A stretch of DNA of 32,500 bases from Theodoxus fluviatilis. Taxonomy: Eukaryota > Mollusca > Gastropoda > Cycloneritida > Neritidae. The DNA lies in assembly GCA_034096865.1 (NCBI GenBank), contig JAWQFJ010005694.1:1-32500 (forward strand), written 5' to 3'. Shown here in pieces: positions 1 through 11,673 of the stretch. Position numbers and translations under genes: made by a program. The notes under the pieces are model-generated. The model saw only the letters and a program-made list of their open reading frames with translations. It made no database searches and was not told the DNA's origin. How positions within the stretch are numbered: the stretch's first letter is position 1; the number at the start of each line of letters is the position of its first letter.

Positions 1-3000
1 TACTGCTGCCTGTGGATACTGCTGCCTGTGGATACTGCTGCCTGTGGATACTGCTGCCTGTGGATACTGCTGCCTGTGGATACTGCTGCCTGTGGATACT
101 GCTGCCTGTGGATACTGCTGCCTGTGGATACTGCTGCCTGTGGATACTGCTGCCTGTGGATACTGCTGCCTGTGGATACTGCTGCCTGTGGATACTGCTG
201 CCTGTGGATACTGCTGCCTGTGGATACTGCTGCCTGTGGATACTGCTGCCTGTGGATACTGCTGCCTGTGGATACTGCTGCCTCCCGCACTGCTGCCTGT
301 GGATACTGCTGCCTGTGGATACTGCTGCCTGTGGATACTGCTGCCTGTGGATACTGCTGCCTGTGGATACTGCTGCCTGTGGATACTGCTGCCTGTGGAT
401 ACTGCTGCCTGTGGATACTGCTGCCTGTGGATACTGCTGCCTGTGGATACTGCTGCCTGTGGATACTGCTGCCTGTGGATACTGCTGCCTGTGGATACTG
501 CTGCCTGTGGATACTGCTGCCTGTGGATACTGCTGCCTGTGGATACTGCTGCCTGTGGATACTGCTGCCTGTGGATACTGCTGCCTGTGGATACTGCTGC
601 CTGTGGATACTGCTGCCTGTGGATACTGCTGCCTGTGGATACTGCTGCCTGTGGATACTGCTGCCTGTGGATACTGCTGCCTGTGGATACTGCTGCCTCC
701 CGCACTGCTGCCTGTGGATACTGCTGCCTGTGGATACTGCTGCCTGTGGATACTGCTGCCTGTGGATACTGCTGCCTGTGGATACTGCTGCCTCCCCGCA
801 CTGCTGCCTGTGGATACTGCTGCCTGTGGATACTGCTGCCTGTGGATACTGCTGCCTGTGGATACTGCTGCCTGTGGATACTGCTGCCTGTGGATACTGC
901 TGCCTGTGGATACTGCTGCCTGTGGATACTGCTGCCTGTGGATACTGCTGCCTGTGGATACTGCTGCCTGTGGATACTGCTGCCTGTGGATACTGCTGCC
1001 TGTGGATACTGCTGCCTGTGGATACTGCTGCCTGTGGATACTGCTGCCTGTGGATACTGCTGCCTGTGGATACTGCTGCCTGTGGATACTGCTGCCTGTG
1101 GATACTGCTGCCTGTGGATACTGCTGCCTGTGGATACTGCTGCCTGTGGATACTGCTGCCTGTGGATACTGCTGCCTGTGGATACTGCTGCCTGTGGATA
1201 CTGCTGCCTGTGGATACTGCTGCCTGTGGATACTGCTGCCTGTGGATACTGCTGCCTGTGGATACTGCTGCCTGTGGATACTGCTGCCTGTGGATACTGC
1301 TGCCTGTGGATACTGCTGCCTGTGGATACTGCTGCCTGTGGATACTGCTGCCTGTGGATACTGCTGCCTGTGGATACTGCTGCCTGTGGATACTGCTGCC
1401 TGTGGATACTGCTGCCTGTGGATACTGCTGCCTGTGGATACTGCTGCCTGTGGATACTGCTGCCTGTGGATACTGCTGCCTGTGGATACTGCTGCCTCCC
1501 GGCACTGCTGCCTGTGGATACTGCTGCCTGTGGATACTGCTGCCTGTGGATACTGCTGCCTGTGGATACTGCTGCCTGTGGATACTGCTGCCTGTGGATA
1601 CTGCTGCCTGTGGATACTGCTGCCTGTGGATACTGCTGCCTCCCTATACTGCTGCCTGTGGATACTGCTGCCTGTGGATACTGCTGCCTGTGGATACTGC
1701 TGCCTGTGGATACTGCTGCCTGTGGATACTGCTGCCTGTGGATACTGCTGCCTGTGGATACTGCTGCCTGTGGATACTGCTGCCTGTGGATACTGCTGCC
1801 TGTGGATACTGCTGCCTGTGGATACTGCTGCCTGTGGATACTGCTGCCTCCCGCACTGCTGCCTGTGGATACTGCTGCCTGTGGATACTGCTGCCTGTGG
1901 ATACTGCTGCCTGTGGATACTGCTGCCTGTGGATACTGCTGCCTGTGGATACTGCTGCCTGTGGATACTGCTGCCTGTGGATACTGCTGCCTCCCGCACT
2001 GCTGCCTGTGGATACTGCTGCCTGTGGATACTGCTGCCTGTGGATACTGCTGCCTGTGGATACTGCTGCCTGTGGATACTGCTGCCTGTGGATACTGCTG
2101 CCTGTGGATACTGCTGCCTGTGGATACTGCTGCCTGTGGATACTGCTGCCTGTGGATACTGCTGCCTCCCCGCACTGCTGCCTCCCCGCACTGCTGCCTG
2201 TGGATACTGCTGCCTGTGGATACTGCTGCCTGTGGATACTGCTGCCTGTGGATACTGCTGCCTGTGGATACTGCTGCCTGTGGATACTGCTGCCTGTGGA
2301 TACTGCTGCCTCCCGCACTGCTGCCTCCCAGCACTGCTGCCTGTGGATACTGCTGCCTGTGGATACTGCTGCCTGTGGATACTGCTGCCTGTGGATACTG
2401 CTGCCTGTGGATACTGCTGCCTGTGGATACTGCTGCCTGTGGATACTGCTGCCTCCCCCACTGCTGCCTCCCCCACTGCTGCCTGTGGATACTGCTGCCT
2501 GTGGATACTGCTGCCTGTGGATACTGCTGCCTGTGGATACTGCTGCCTGTGGATACTGCTGCCTGTGGATACTGCTGCCTGTGGATACTGCTGCCTGTGG
2601 ATACTGCTGCCTGTGGATACTGCTGCCTGTGGATACTGCTGCCTGTGGATACTGCTGCCTGTGGATACTGCTGCCTGTGGATACTGCTGCCTGTGGATAC
2701 TGCTGCCTGTGGATACTGCTGCCTGTGGATACTGCTGCCTGTGGATACTGCTGCCTCCCCGCACTGCTGCCTCCCAGCACTGCTGCCTGTGGATACTGCT
2801 GCCTGTGGATACTGCTGCCTGTGGATACTGCTGCCTGTGGATACTGCTGCCTGTGGATACTGCTGCCTGTGGATACTGCTGCCTGTGGATACTGCTGCCT
2901 CCCTGCACTGCTGCCTGTGGATACTGCTGCCTGTGGATACTGCTGCCTGTGGATACTGCTGCCTGTGGATACTGCTGCCTGCACTGCTGCCTGTGGATAC

Positions 3001-6000
3001 TGCTGCCTGTGGATACTGCTGCCTGTGGATACTGCTGCCTGTGGATACTGCTGCCTGTGGATACTGCTGCCTGTGGATACTGCTGCCTGTGGATACTGCT
3101 GCCTGTGGATACTGCTGCCTGTGGATACTGCTGCCTGTGGATACTGCTGCCTGTGGATACTGCTGCCTGTGGATACTGCTGCCTCCCCGCACTGCTGCCT
3201 CCCCCACTGCTGCCTGTGGATACTGCTGCCTGTGGATACTGCTGCCTGTGGATACTGCTGCCTGTGGATACTGCTGCCTGTGGATACTGCTGCCTGTGGA
3301 TACTGCTGCCTGTGGATACTGCTGCCTCCCGCACTGCTGCCTGTGGATACTGCTGCCTGTGGATACTGCTGCCTGTGGATACTGCTGCCTGTGGATACTG
3401 CTGCCTGTGGATACTGCTGCCTGTGGATACTGCTGCCTGTGGATACTGCTGCCTGTGGATACTGCTGCCTCCCCGCACTGCTGCCTCCCCCACTGCTGCC
3501 TGTGGATACTGCTGCCTGTGGATACTGCTGCCTGTGGATACTGCTGCCTGTGGATACTGCTGCCTGTGGATACTGCTGCCTGTGGATACTGCTGCCTGTG
3601 GATACTGCTGCCTGTGGATACTGCTGCCTGTGGATACTGCTGCCTGTGGATACTGCTGCCTGTGGATACTGCTGCCTGTGGATACTGCTGCCTGTGGATA
3701 CTGCTGCCTGTGGATACTGCTGCCTGTGGATACTGCTGCCTGTGGATACTGCTGCCTGTGGATACTGCTGCCTGTGGATACTGCTGCCTGTGGATACTGC
3801 TGCCTGTGGATACTGCTGCCTCCCCGCACTGCTGCCTCCCCGCACTGCTGCCTGTGGATACTGCTGCCTGTGGATACTGCTGCCTGTGGATACTGCTGCC
3901 TGTGGATACTGCTGCCTGTGGATACTGCTGCCTGTGGATACTGCTGCCTGTGGATACTGCTGCCTCCCCGCACTGCTGCCTGTGGATACTGCTGCCTGTG
4001 GATACTGCTGCCTGTGGATACTGCTGCCTGTGGATACTGCTGCCTCCCCGCACTGCTGCCTGTGGATACTGCTGCCTGTGGATACTGCTGCCTGTGGATA
4101 CTGCTGCCTGTGGATACTGCTGCCTGTGGATACTGCTGCCTGTGGATACTGCTGCCTGTGGATACTGCTGCCTGTGGATACTGCTGCCTGTGGATACTGC
4201 TGCCTGTGGATACTGCTGCCTGTGGATACTGCTGCCTGTGGATACTGCTGCCTCCCCGCACTGCTGCCTCCCCCACTGCTGCCTGTGGATACTGCTGCCT
4301 GTGGATACTGCTGCCTGTGGATACTGCTGCCTGTGGATACTGCTGCCTGTGGATACTGCTGCCTCCCTGCACTGCTGCCTGTGGATACTGCTGCCTGTGG
4401 ATACTGCTGCCTCCCTGCACTGCTGCCTGTGGATACTGCTGCCTGTGGATACTGCTGCCTGTGGATACTGCTGCCTGTGGATACTGCTGCCTGTGGATAC
4501 TGCTGCCTGTGGATACTGCTGCCTGTGGATACTGCTGCCTGTGGATACTGCTGCCTACCCGCACTGCTGCCTCCCCCACTGCTGCCTGTGGATACTGCTG
4601 CCTGTGGATACTGCTGCCTGTGGATACTGCTGCCTGTGGATACTGCTGCCTGTGGATACTGCTGCCTGTGGATACTGCTGCCTGTGGATACTGCTGCCTG
4701 TGGATACTGCTGCCTGTGGATACTGCTGCCTGTGGATACTGCTGCCTGTGGATACTGCTGCCTGTGGATACTGCTGCCTGTGGATACTGCTGCCTGTGGA
4801 TACTGCTGCCTGTGGATACTGCTGCCTGTGGATACTGCTGCCTGTGGATACTGCTGCCTGTGGATACTGCTGCCTGTGGATACTGCTGCCTGTGGATACT
4901 GCTGCCTGTGGATACTGCTGCCTGTGGATACTGCTGCCTCCCCGCACTGCTGCCTCCCCCACTGCTGCCTGTGGATACTGCTGCCTGTGGATACTGCTGC
5001 CTGTGGATACTGCTGCCTGTGGATACTGCTGCCTGTGGATACTGCTGCCCGTGGATACTGCTGCCCGTGGATACTGCTGCCCGTGGATACTGCTGCCTGT
5101 GGATACTGCTGCCTGTGGATACTGCTGCCTGTGGATACTGCTGCCTCCCCGCACTGCTGCCTGTGGATACTGCTGCCTGTGGATACTGCTGCCTGTGGAT
5201 ACTGCTGCCTGTGGATACTGCTGCCTGTGGATACTGCTGCCTGTGGATACTGCTGCCTGTGGATACTGCTGCCTGTGGATACTGCTGCCTGTGGATACTG
5301 CTGCCTGTGGATACTGCTGCCTGTGGATACTGCTGCCTCCCCGCACTGCTGCCTGTTGATACTGCTGCCTGTGGATACTGCTGCCTGTGGATACTGCTGC
5401 CTGTGGATACTGCTGCCTGTGGATACTGCTGCCTGTGGATACTGCTGCCTGTGGATACTGCTGCCTGTGGATACTGCTGCCTGTGGATACTGCTGCCTGT
5501 GGATACTGCTGCCTCCCCGCACTGCTGCCTCCCAGCACTGCTGCCTGTGGATACTGCTGCCTGTGGATACTGCTGCCTGTGGATACTGCTGCCTGTGGAT
5601 ACTGCTGCCTGTGGATACTGCTGCCTGTGGATACTGCTGCCTGTGGATACTGCTGCCCGTGGATACTGCTGCCCGTGGATACTGCTGCCTGTGGATACTG
5701 CTGCCTGTGGATACTGCTGCCTCCCCGCACTGCTGCCTGTTGATACTGCTGCCTGTGGATACTGCTGCCTGTGGATACTGCTGCCTGTGGATACTGCTGC
5801 CTGTGGATACTGCTGCCTGTGGATACTGCTGCCTGTGGATACTGCTGCCTGTGGATACTGCTGCCTGTGGATACTGCTGCCTGTGGATACTGCTGCCTGT
5901 GGATACTGCTGCCTGTGGATACTGCTGCCTCCCCGCACTGCTGCCTCCCCCACTGCTGCCTGTGGATACTGCTGCCTGTGGATACTGCTGCCTGTGGATA

Positions 6001-8290
6001 CTGCTGCCTGTGGATACTGCTGCCTGTGGATACTGCTGCCTGTGGATACTGCTGCCTGTGGATACTGCTGCCTGTGGATACTGCTGCCTGTGGATACTGC
6101 TGCCTCCCCCACTGCTGCCTGTGGATACTGCTGCCTGTGGATACTGCTGCCTGTGGATACTGCTGCCTGTGGATACTGCTGCCTGTGGATACTGCTGCCT
6201 GTGGATACTGCTGCCTGTGGATACTGCTGCCTGTGGATACTGCTGCCTGTGGATACTGCTGCCTGTGGATACTGCTGCCTGTGGATACTGCTGCCTGTGG
6301 ATACTGCTGCCTGTGATACTGCTGCCTGTGGATACTGCTGCCTGTGGATACTGCTGCCTGTGGATACTGCTGCCTGTGGATACTGCTGCCTGTGGATACT
6401 GCTGCCTGTGGATACTGCTGCCTGTGGATACTGCTGCCTGTGGATACTGCTGCCTGTGGATACTGCTGCCTGTGGATACTGCTGCCTGTGGATACTGCTG
6501 CCTGTGGATACTGCTGCCTGTGGATACTGCTGCCTGTGGATACTGCTGCCTGTGGATACTGCTGCCTGTGGATACTGCTGCCTGTGGATACTGCTGCCTG
6601 TGGATACTGCTGCCTGTGGATACTGCTGCCTGTGGATACTGCTGCCTGTGGATACTGCTGCCTGTGGATACTGCTGCCTGTGGATACTGCTGCCTGTGGA
6701 TACTGCTGCCTGTGGATACTGCTGCCTGTGGATACTGCTGCCTGTGGATACTGCTGCCTGTGGATACTGCTGCCTGTGGATACTGCTGCCTGTGGATACT
6801 GCTGCCTCTGCCTGTGGATACTGCTGCCTGTGGATACTGCTGCCTGTGGATACTGCTGCCTGTGGATACTGCTGCCTGTGGATACTGCTGCCTGTGGATA
6901 CTGCTGCCTGTGGATACTGCTGCCTGTGGATACTGCTGCCTGTGGATACTGCTGCCTGTGGATACTGCTGCCTGTGGATACTGCTGCCTGTGGATACTGC
7001 TGCCTGTGGATACTGCTGCCTGTGGATACTGCTGCCTGTGGATACTGCTGCCTGTGGATACTGCTGCCTGTGGATACTGCTGCCTGTGGATACTGCTGCC
7101 TGTGGATACTGCTGCCTGTGGATACTGCTGCCTGTGGATACTGCTGCCTGTGGATACTGCTGCCTGTGATACTGCTGCCTGTGGATACTGCTGCCTGTGG
7201 ATACTGCTGCCTGTGGATACTGCTGCCTGTGGATACTGCTGCCTGTGGATACTGCTGCCTGTGCATACTGCTGCCTGTGGATACTGCTGCCTGTGGATAC
7301 TGCTGCCTGTGGATACTGCTGCCTGTGGATACTGCTGCCTGTGGATACTGCTGCCTGTGGATACTGCTGCCTGTGGATACTGCTGCCTGTGGATACTGCT
7401 GCCTGTGGATACTGCTGCCTGTGGATACTGCTGCCTGTGGATACTGCTGCCTCCCCGCACTGCTGCCTGTGGATACTGCTGCCTGTGGATACTGCTGCCT
7501 GTGGATACTGCTGCCTGTGGATACTGCTGCCTGTGGATACTGCTGCCTGTGGATACTGCTGCCTGTGATACTGCTGCCTGTGGATACTGCTGCCTGTGGA
7601 TACTGCTGCCTGTGGATACTGCTGCCTGTGGATACTGCTGCCTGTGGATACTGCTGCCTCCCTGCACTGCTGCCTGTGGATACTGCTGCCTGTGGATACT
7701 GCTGCCTGTGGATACTGCTGCCTGTGGATACTGCTGCCTGTGGATACTGCTGCCTGTGGATACTGCTGCCTGTGGATACTGCTGCCTGTGGATACTGCTG
7801 CCTGTGGATACTGCTGCCTGTGGATACTGCTGCCTGTGGATACTGCTGCCTGTGGATACTGCTGCCTCCCCGCACTGCTGCCTGTGGATACTGCTGCCTG
7901 TGGATACTGCTGCCTGTGGATACTGCTGCCTGTGGATACTGCTGCCTGTGGATACTGCTGCCTGTGGATACTGCTGCCCGTGGATACTGCTGCCTGTGGA
8001 TACTGCTGCCTGTGGATACTGCTGCCTGTGGATACTGCTGCCTGTGGATACTGCTGCCTCCCCACACTGCTGCCTGTGGATACTGCTGCCCGTGGATACT
8101 GCTGCCTGTGGATACTGCTGCCTGTGGATACTGCTGCCTGTGGATACTGCTGCCTGTGGATACTGCTGCCTGTGGATACTGCTGCCTGTGGATACTGCTG
8201 CCTGTGGATACTGCTGCCTCCCCGCACTTCTGCCTCCCCACACTTCTGCCTCTGGATACTGCTGCCCTTCCGCACTGCCGTTCTGTGGAT
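1..8290 (+). repeat. 16-bp minisatellite array, more than 500 copies
   Basis: The unit is TACTGCTGCCTGTGGA, repeated almost without error from the first base, so the left end lies outside the window. Scattered variant units replace TGTGGATA by CCCGCA, CCCCGCA, CCCCCA or CCAGCA and are 15 or 16 bp. Rarer variants are CCCGTGGA near 5050, 5660, 7978 and 8088, TGTTGATA at 5354 and 5738, and a 1-bp-deleted TGTGATA at 6312, 7165 and 7564. A 6-bp partial unit is inserted near 6806. The last 75 bases decay into unique sequence. The unit has no stop codon in any of the six frames, and 16 is not a multiple of three, so every frame reads a 16-residue repeat. The resulting 1,700-2,750-codon frames are artefacts. 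The + unit contains no ATG. The array probably lies in an intron or between genes. Confidence 0.98.
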
Positions 8291-8510
8291 AACGTCGCGT
8301 TTTCTGGTTTGCCTGCATCCCAGTCAACTCTTATGTGGATTATATCAGAGTTTGTTGATTATCCATGTGAATGAATTGTTAATCTATAATAACATTTTTA
8401 TGAGAATTTGTTTTCTTGTCAAACTTAATAAAATGTGGGATGTGTCTTTGAACTATAATCAGATTTAGATTGATATAACCTTAAGCCGCAAGATTTTTGT
8501 TATCCTGCAG

Positions 8511-8601
8511 TGATGCACTAATGAATTTCCTTAAGGATGAATTAAGGTTGTCTGTCCATCTGACACTAGCTTGTGACAAGATGCAAATACAAAGTCCATA
8601 A
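8511..8601 (+). CDS. Candidate terminal coding exon, gene unidentified
   Basis: A T-rich tract followed by TATCCTGCAG (8501-8510) makes a good 3' splice site. The exon would open with one base completing a split codon. It then reads 29 codons, starting DALMNFLKDELRL and ending KMQIQSP, to a TAA at 8599-8601. The peptide is mixed and amphipathic, unlike the low-complexity frames around it. If real, it is the C-terminus of a + strand gene whose upstream intron contains the whole 16-bp array, with earlier exons left of the window. The 3' UTR could run to an ATTAAA at 9302. I do not recognise the family. The splice site and peptide are seen directly; the gene is inferred, and 29 open codons alone are weak evidence. 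Confidence 0.45.
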
Positions 8602-8781
8602 ATGGCAAATTTTAATGCAGGCAAACTTGCAAGGAAACCTAAAACGTTGTATGCATATCACAGGATACCCCACAACTGACTACCTGACTGACAACTGGTC
8701 ATCACAGCTCCCACCCTTCACAAAGTCTATCCCTCCAGTAAGAAGGAAAAAATCTGTCACACCAAGTCCCAACACAAAAGC

Positions 8782-8787
8782 TTTATT
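8782..8787 (-). terminator. Possible poly(A) signal for a - strand transcript
   Basis: The - strand reads AATAAA, followed within about 10-30 bases by a GT-rich stretch (TTTTGTGTTGGG, then TTGGTGTG), the usual arrangement of a cleavage/polyadenylation site. It would suit the - strand gene whose stop is proposed at 11674, but that needs a 2.9-kb 3' UTR crossing the 66/130-bp array. Confidence 0.3.
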
Positions 8788-8965
8788 TCATCAGGCGTCC
8801 TTACTTCACAAGCACACACCACAAGAGAAAGAGGAAGGTAAAATGCAGAAAAATACTCAATCCTGGACACCAACCGGCTCCCAGTCAATGTCAGCTGACA
8901 GTCCGTCATGCAAGACAAACTCTATGGGCGAGTCCACAGATTTAGGCATGGTGCCTTCTCCTTTT

Positions 8966-9108
8966 CATTCAGGTTGTTTCCAAGTAGTCTGCCCAGCAGT
9001 GCATGGCTTTCCAGCTGGCTCCTGGCAGCAACATTCAGGCTGTTTCCAAGTAGTCTGCCCAGCAGTGCATGGCTTTCCAGCTGGCTCCTGGCAGCAACAT
9101 TCAGGCTG
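8966..9108 (+). repeat. 66-bp tandem duplication, two copies plus a partial
   Basis: CATTCAGG recurs at 8966, 9032 and 9098, exactly 66 bp apart, and the first two copies differ at about one position (GGTTG versus GGCTG). Because 66 is a multiple of three, overlapping frames show a 22-residue repeat on both strands. I take this as a consequence of length rather than evidence of coding. Confidence 0.93.
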
Positions 9109-9301
9109 AGGCGAGGAAGCAGACAAGCATCAGCCCTGGATTTCAGTAGACAGTCCCAACACATGGAGGCTCCAGCACTTCAATGGCTGCACGGAAACTA
9201 CACTTCCATGACAATGCACCTGCCACCACTCTCATTCAGTCCTTTCATTCTGACTATGCATGGTGAAAGCATTTTCTTTTCAATGGTTAGTTTTCAGTCC
9301 A

Positions 9302-9307
9302 ATTAAA
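9302..9307 (+). terminator. Possible poly(A) signal (ATTAAA)
   Basis: ATTAAA lies about 700 bases past the stop at 8601, with AGTGTTCATTTT about 20 bases downstream. It is a plausible 3' end for the + strand candidate exon. It is a common hexamer, so confidence is low. Confidence 0.22.
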
Positions 9308-9507
9308 CTCTATTAGTTCATGAAAGTGTTCATTTTCCCCCATCATTCCGTCACTACTGGCCGACATTTCACGACAAAATTCTCAGTGATCAGGTTGGGT
9401 TAAATGAGGCTAGGCCGAAGTCACACTGACCAGGCTGGTTCACACCGACAGTAACAAAGACACATTCGCAGTGGCAAATCGACAAACAGCAAGGGCAGTG
9501 CCTGCCA

Positions 9508-10510
9508 GACAAGCAGGATGGAAACATCCCTGTCAGTGCTGTCACAACACTGCCTCAGACAGACACAGACAGAGTCACAGACAGAGAGACACAGACAGCC
9601 ATGCAGGATGGAAACATACCTGTCAGTGCTGTCACAACACTGCCTCAGACAGACACAGACAGAGTCACAGACAGAGACAGACACAGACAGCCATGCAGGA
9701 TGGAAACATCCCTGTCAGTGCTGTCACAACACTGCCTCAGACATACACTGACACAGACACCCATTCAGGATGGAAACATCCCTGTCAGTGCTGTCACAGC
9801 ACTGCCTCAGACACTGACACAGACACCCATTCAGGATGGAAACATCCCTGTCAGTGCTGTCACAACACTGCCTCAGACACTGACACAGACACCCATTCAG
9901 GATGGAAACATCCCTGTCAGTGCTGTCACAACACTGCCTCAGACATACACTGACACAGACACCCATTCAGGATGGAAACATCCCTGTCAGTGCTGTCACA
10001 GCACTGCCTCAGACACTGACACAGACAGCCATGCAGGATGGAAACATCCCTGTCAATGCTGTCACAACACTGCCTCAGACACTGACACAGACAGCCATGC
10101 AGGATGGAAACATCCCTGTCAGTGCTGTCACAACACTGCCTCAGACACTGACACAGACAGCCATGCAGGATGGAAACATCCCTGCGTCAGACACTGACAC
10201 AGACACCCATTCAGGATGGAAACATCCCTGTCAGTGCTGTCACAACACTGCCTCAGACACTGACACAGACACCCATGCAGGATGGAAACATCCCTGTCAG
10301 TGCTGTCACAACACTGCCTCAGACATACACAGACACAGACATCCATGCAGGATGGAAACATCCCTGTCAGTGCTGTCACAGCACTGCCTCAGACAGACAC
10401 AGACATCCATGCAGGATGGAAACATCCCTGTCAGTGCTGTCACAACACTGCCTCGGACACTGACACAGACAGAGTCACAGACAGAGACAGACACAGACAG
10501 ACACAGCCAT
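9508..10510 (+). repeat. 66-bp-class compound minisatellite
   Basis: Each unit has a constant core, GGATGGAAACATCCCTGTCA then GTGCTGTCACAACACTGCCT, joined by a variable linker of CAGACA, CTGACACAGACA and CCATGCA or CCATTCA. GGATGG recurs at 9768, 9834, 9900 and 9970 (spacing 66, 66, 70). The earliest copies (9517-9700) have longer ACAGACAGAG-rich linkers, and one unit near 10180 is truncated inside the core. Linker expansion by whole CAGACA-type steps explains the length classes. Both strands carry open frames of up to about 200 codons that read the repeat and are not convincing genes. Confidence 0.95.
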
Positions 10511-11172
10511 GCAGGATAAAAACATCCCTGTCAGTGCTGCCACAGCACTGCATCAGACATACACAGACACAGACAGACACAGACAGACACAGACACAGAC
10601 AGACACAGACAGACACAGCCAGACACAGACACAGACAGAGACAGACACAGACACAGCCAGACACAGACAGAGACAGACACAGACAGACACAGACACAGCC
10701 AGACACAGACACAGACAGACACAGCCATGCAGGATAAAAACATCCCTGTCAGTGCTGCCACAGCATTGCATCAGACAGACACAGACACAGACAGACACTG
10801 ACTCAGACAGACACAGACACAGACATACACAGACACAGACACAGACAGACACAGCCATGCAGGATAAAAACATCCCTGTCAGTGCTGCCACAGCATTGCA
10901 TCAGACAGACACAGACACAGACAGACACTGACTCAGACAGACACAGACACAGACATACACAGACACAGACACAGACAGACACAGCCATGCAGGATAAAAA
11001 CATCCCTGTCAGTGCTGCCACAGTATTGCATCAGACAGACACAGACAGACACAGACTCAGACAGACACAGACAGACACAGACATACACAGACACAGACAG
11101 ACACAGCCATGCAGGATAAAAACATCCCTGTCAGTGCTGCCACAGCATTGCATCAGACAGACACAGACACAT
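10511..11172 (+). repeat. 130-bp-class minisatellite with expanded CAGACA linkers
   Basis: The core is a sister of the preceding array: GGATAAAAACATCCCTGTCA then GTGCTGCCACAGCATTGCAT, so GGAAAC became TAAAAAC and several other bases changed together. Cores begin near 10513, 10731, 10861, 10991 and 11113, giving spacings of 218, 130, 130 and 122. The linkers are almost pure ACAGAC/ACAGACAC microsatellite. The two 130-bp copies look essentially identical, which implies recent duplication. Frames of CVCVCL or TDTDRH type on either strand come from the microsatellite. Confidence 0.95.
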
Positions 11173-11260
11173 CATTGCACTGTGCACTGCAATTACTCTT
11201 GGCTCTCAAGCATAATCACATCCATCCTTTAACCCCACCCTATTTTTTTCTCTCCCCCAG

Positions 11261-11326
11261 TCAGGCATTTCTACCAGTCTGGCACTGTCCTTGACAGACG
11301 GCCCACATGATCAGGTCTCTGACTGA
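11261..11326 (+). CDS. Weak candidate exon behind a very strong 3' splice motif
   Basis: TATTTTTTTCTCTCCCCCAG (11241-11260) is the best polypyrimidine-AG motif in the window. Frame 0 after it reads 21 codons (start SGISTSLALSLTDG) to TGA at 11324-11326. Against this, the opposite strand over 11271-11415 carries a comparably protein-like frame ending SRTVPDW then TAG. The two cannot easily both be coding. The splice motif is seen; the exon is an inference. Confidence 0.2.
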   Translation, partial: SGISTSLALSLTDGPHDQVSD

Positions 11327-11411
11327 GTGGCACCAAGAGACATTCATCCACATTGTAAAACACAAGGTCGTCCAGCCGCACTGCGCACGCAGCCCTGACT
11401 GCAATCCACAA

Positions 11412-11471
11412 CAGGTGCAATGCAGGTGCAATGCAGGTGCAATGCAGGTGCAATGCAGGTGCAATGCAGGC
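11412..11471 (+). repeat. 11-bp tandem repeat, about 5.5 copies
   Basis: The unit is CAGGTGCAATG, repeated without change. Each copy contains a CAGGTG E-box. The neighbouring sequence is single copy. Confidence 0.97.
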
Positions 11472-11673
11472 GTCTGCAAGCCAGGCTCCAGTGCAGCACT
11501 GGGCAGCGTGCCCCACGCAGCCTGTCCAGGTCAGTCCATTCATGAAGGAGCAGACAGTTAGGCGGTAAGGACCGTGAGTGGCAAGCCCATCCTGTCCAAC
11601 ATGCCGTGGCAATGCAGCCATCTTTCCAGCCCAGCCCCTCTTCCTGGACATCTGCAGTGTCATGGCTCCCGGC

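Larger units (their letters stand above)
8602..9507. other. Non-array interval, possible 3' UTR and intergenic DNA
   Basis: This is mostly single-copy sequence containing a short 66-bp tandem duplication (8966-9108). Frames of up to 178 codons are present, but the longest starts at a non-ATG codon and owes its repeats to that duplication, which is a multiple of three. No domain is recognisable. It could be the 3' UTR of the exon ending at 8601. Confidence 0.5.

Noticed and set aside
12..8292. Giant + strand proteins of up to 2,754 residues (DTAACGYCCLWILLPV repeat)
   Set aside because: All begin at GTG, the unit contains no ATG, all six frames are equally open, and breaks coincide with single-base unit variants.
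1..8292. DnaA-box-like sequence on the - strand of every 16-bp unit (GTATCCACA) and a perfect TTATCCACA at about 8284-8292
   Set aside because: The setting is eukaryotic, there is no dnaA or AT-rich unwinding region, and the match follows from the repeat unit.
8427..8432. AATAAA as the poly(A) signal of a + strand gene
   Set aside because: The GT-rich stretch abuts it with no room for a cleavage site, and it precedes the better-supported exon at 8511.
9421..11021. Cys/Val-rich and Thr/Asp/Arg-rich frames on both strands
   Set aside because: They track the CAGACA microsatellite and 66/130-bp units and change frame with each linker.
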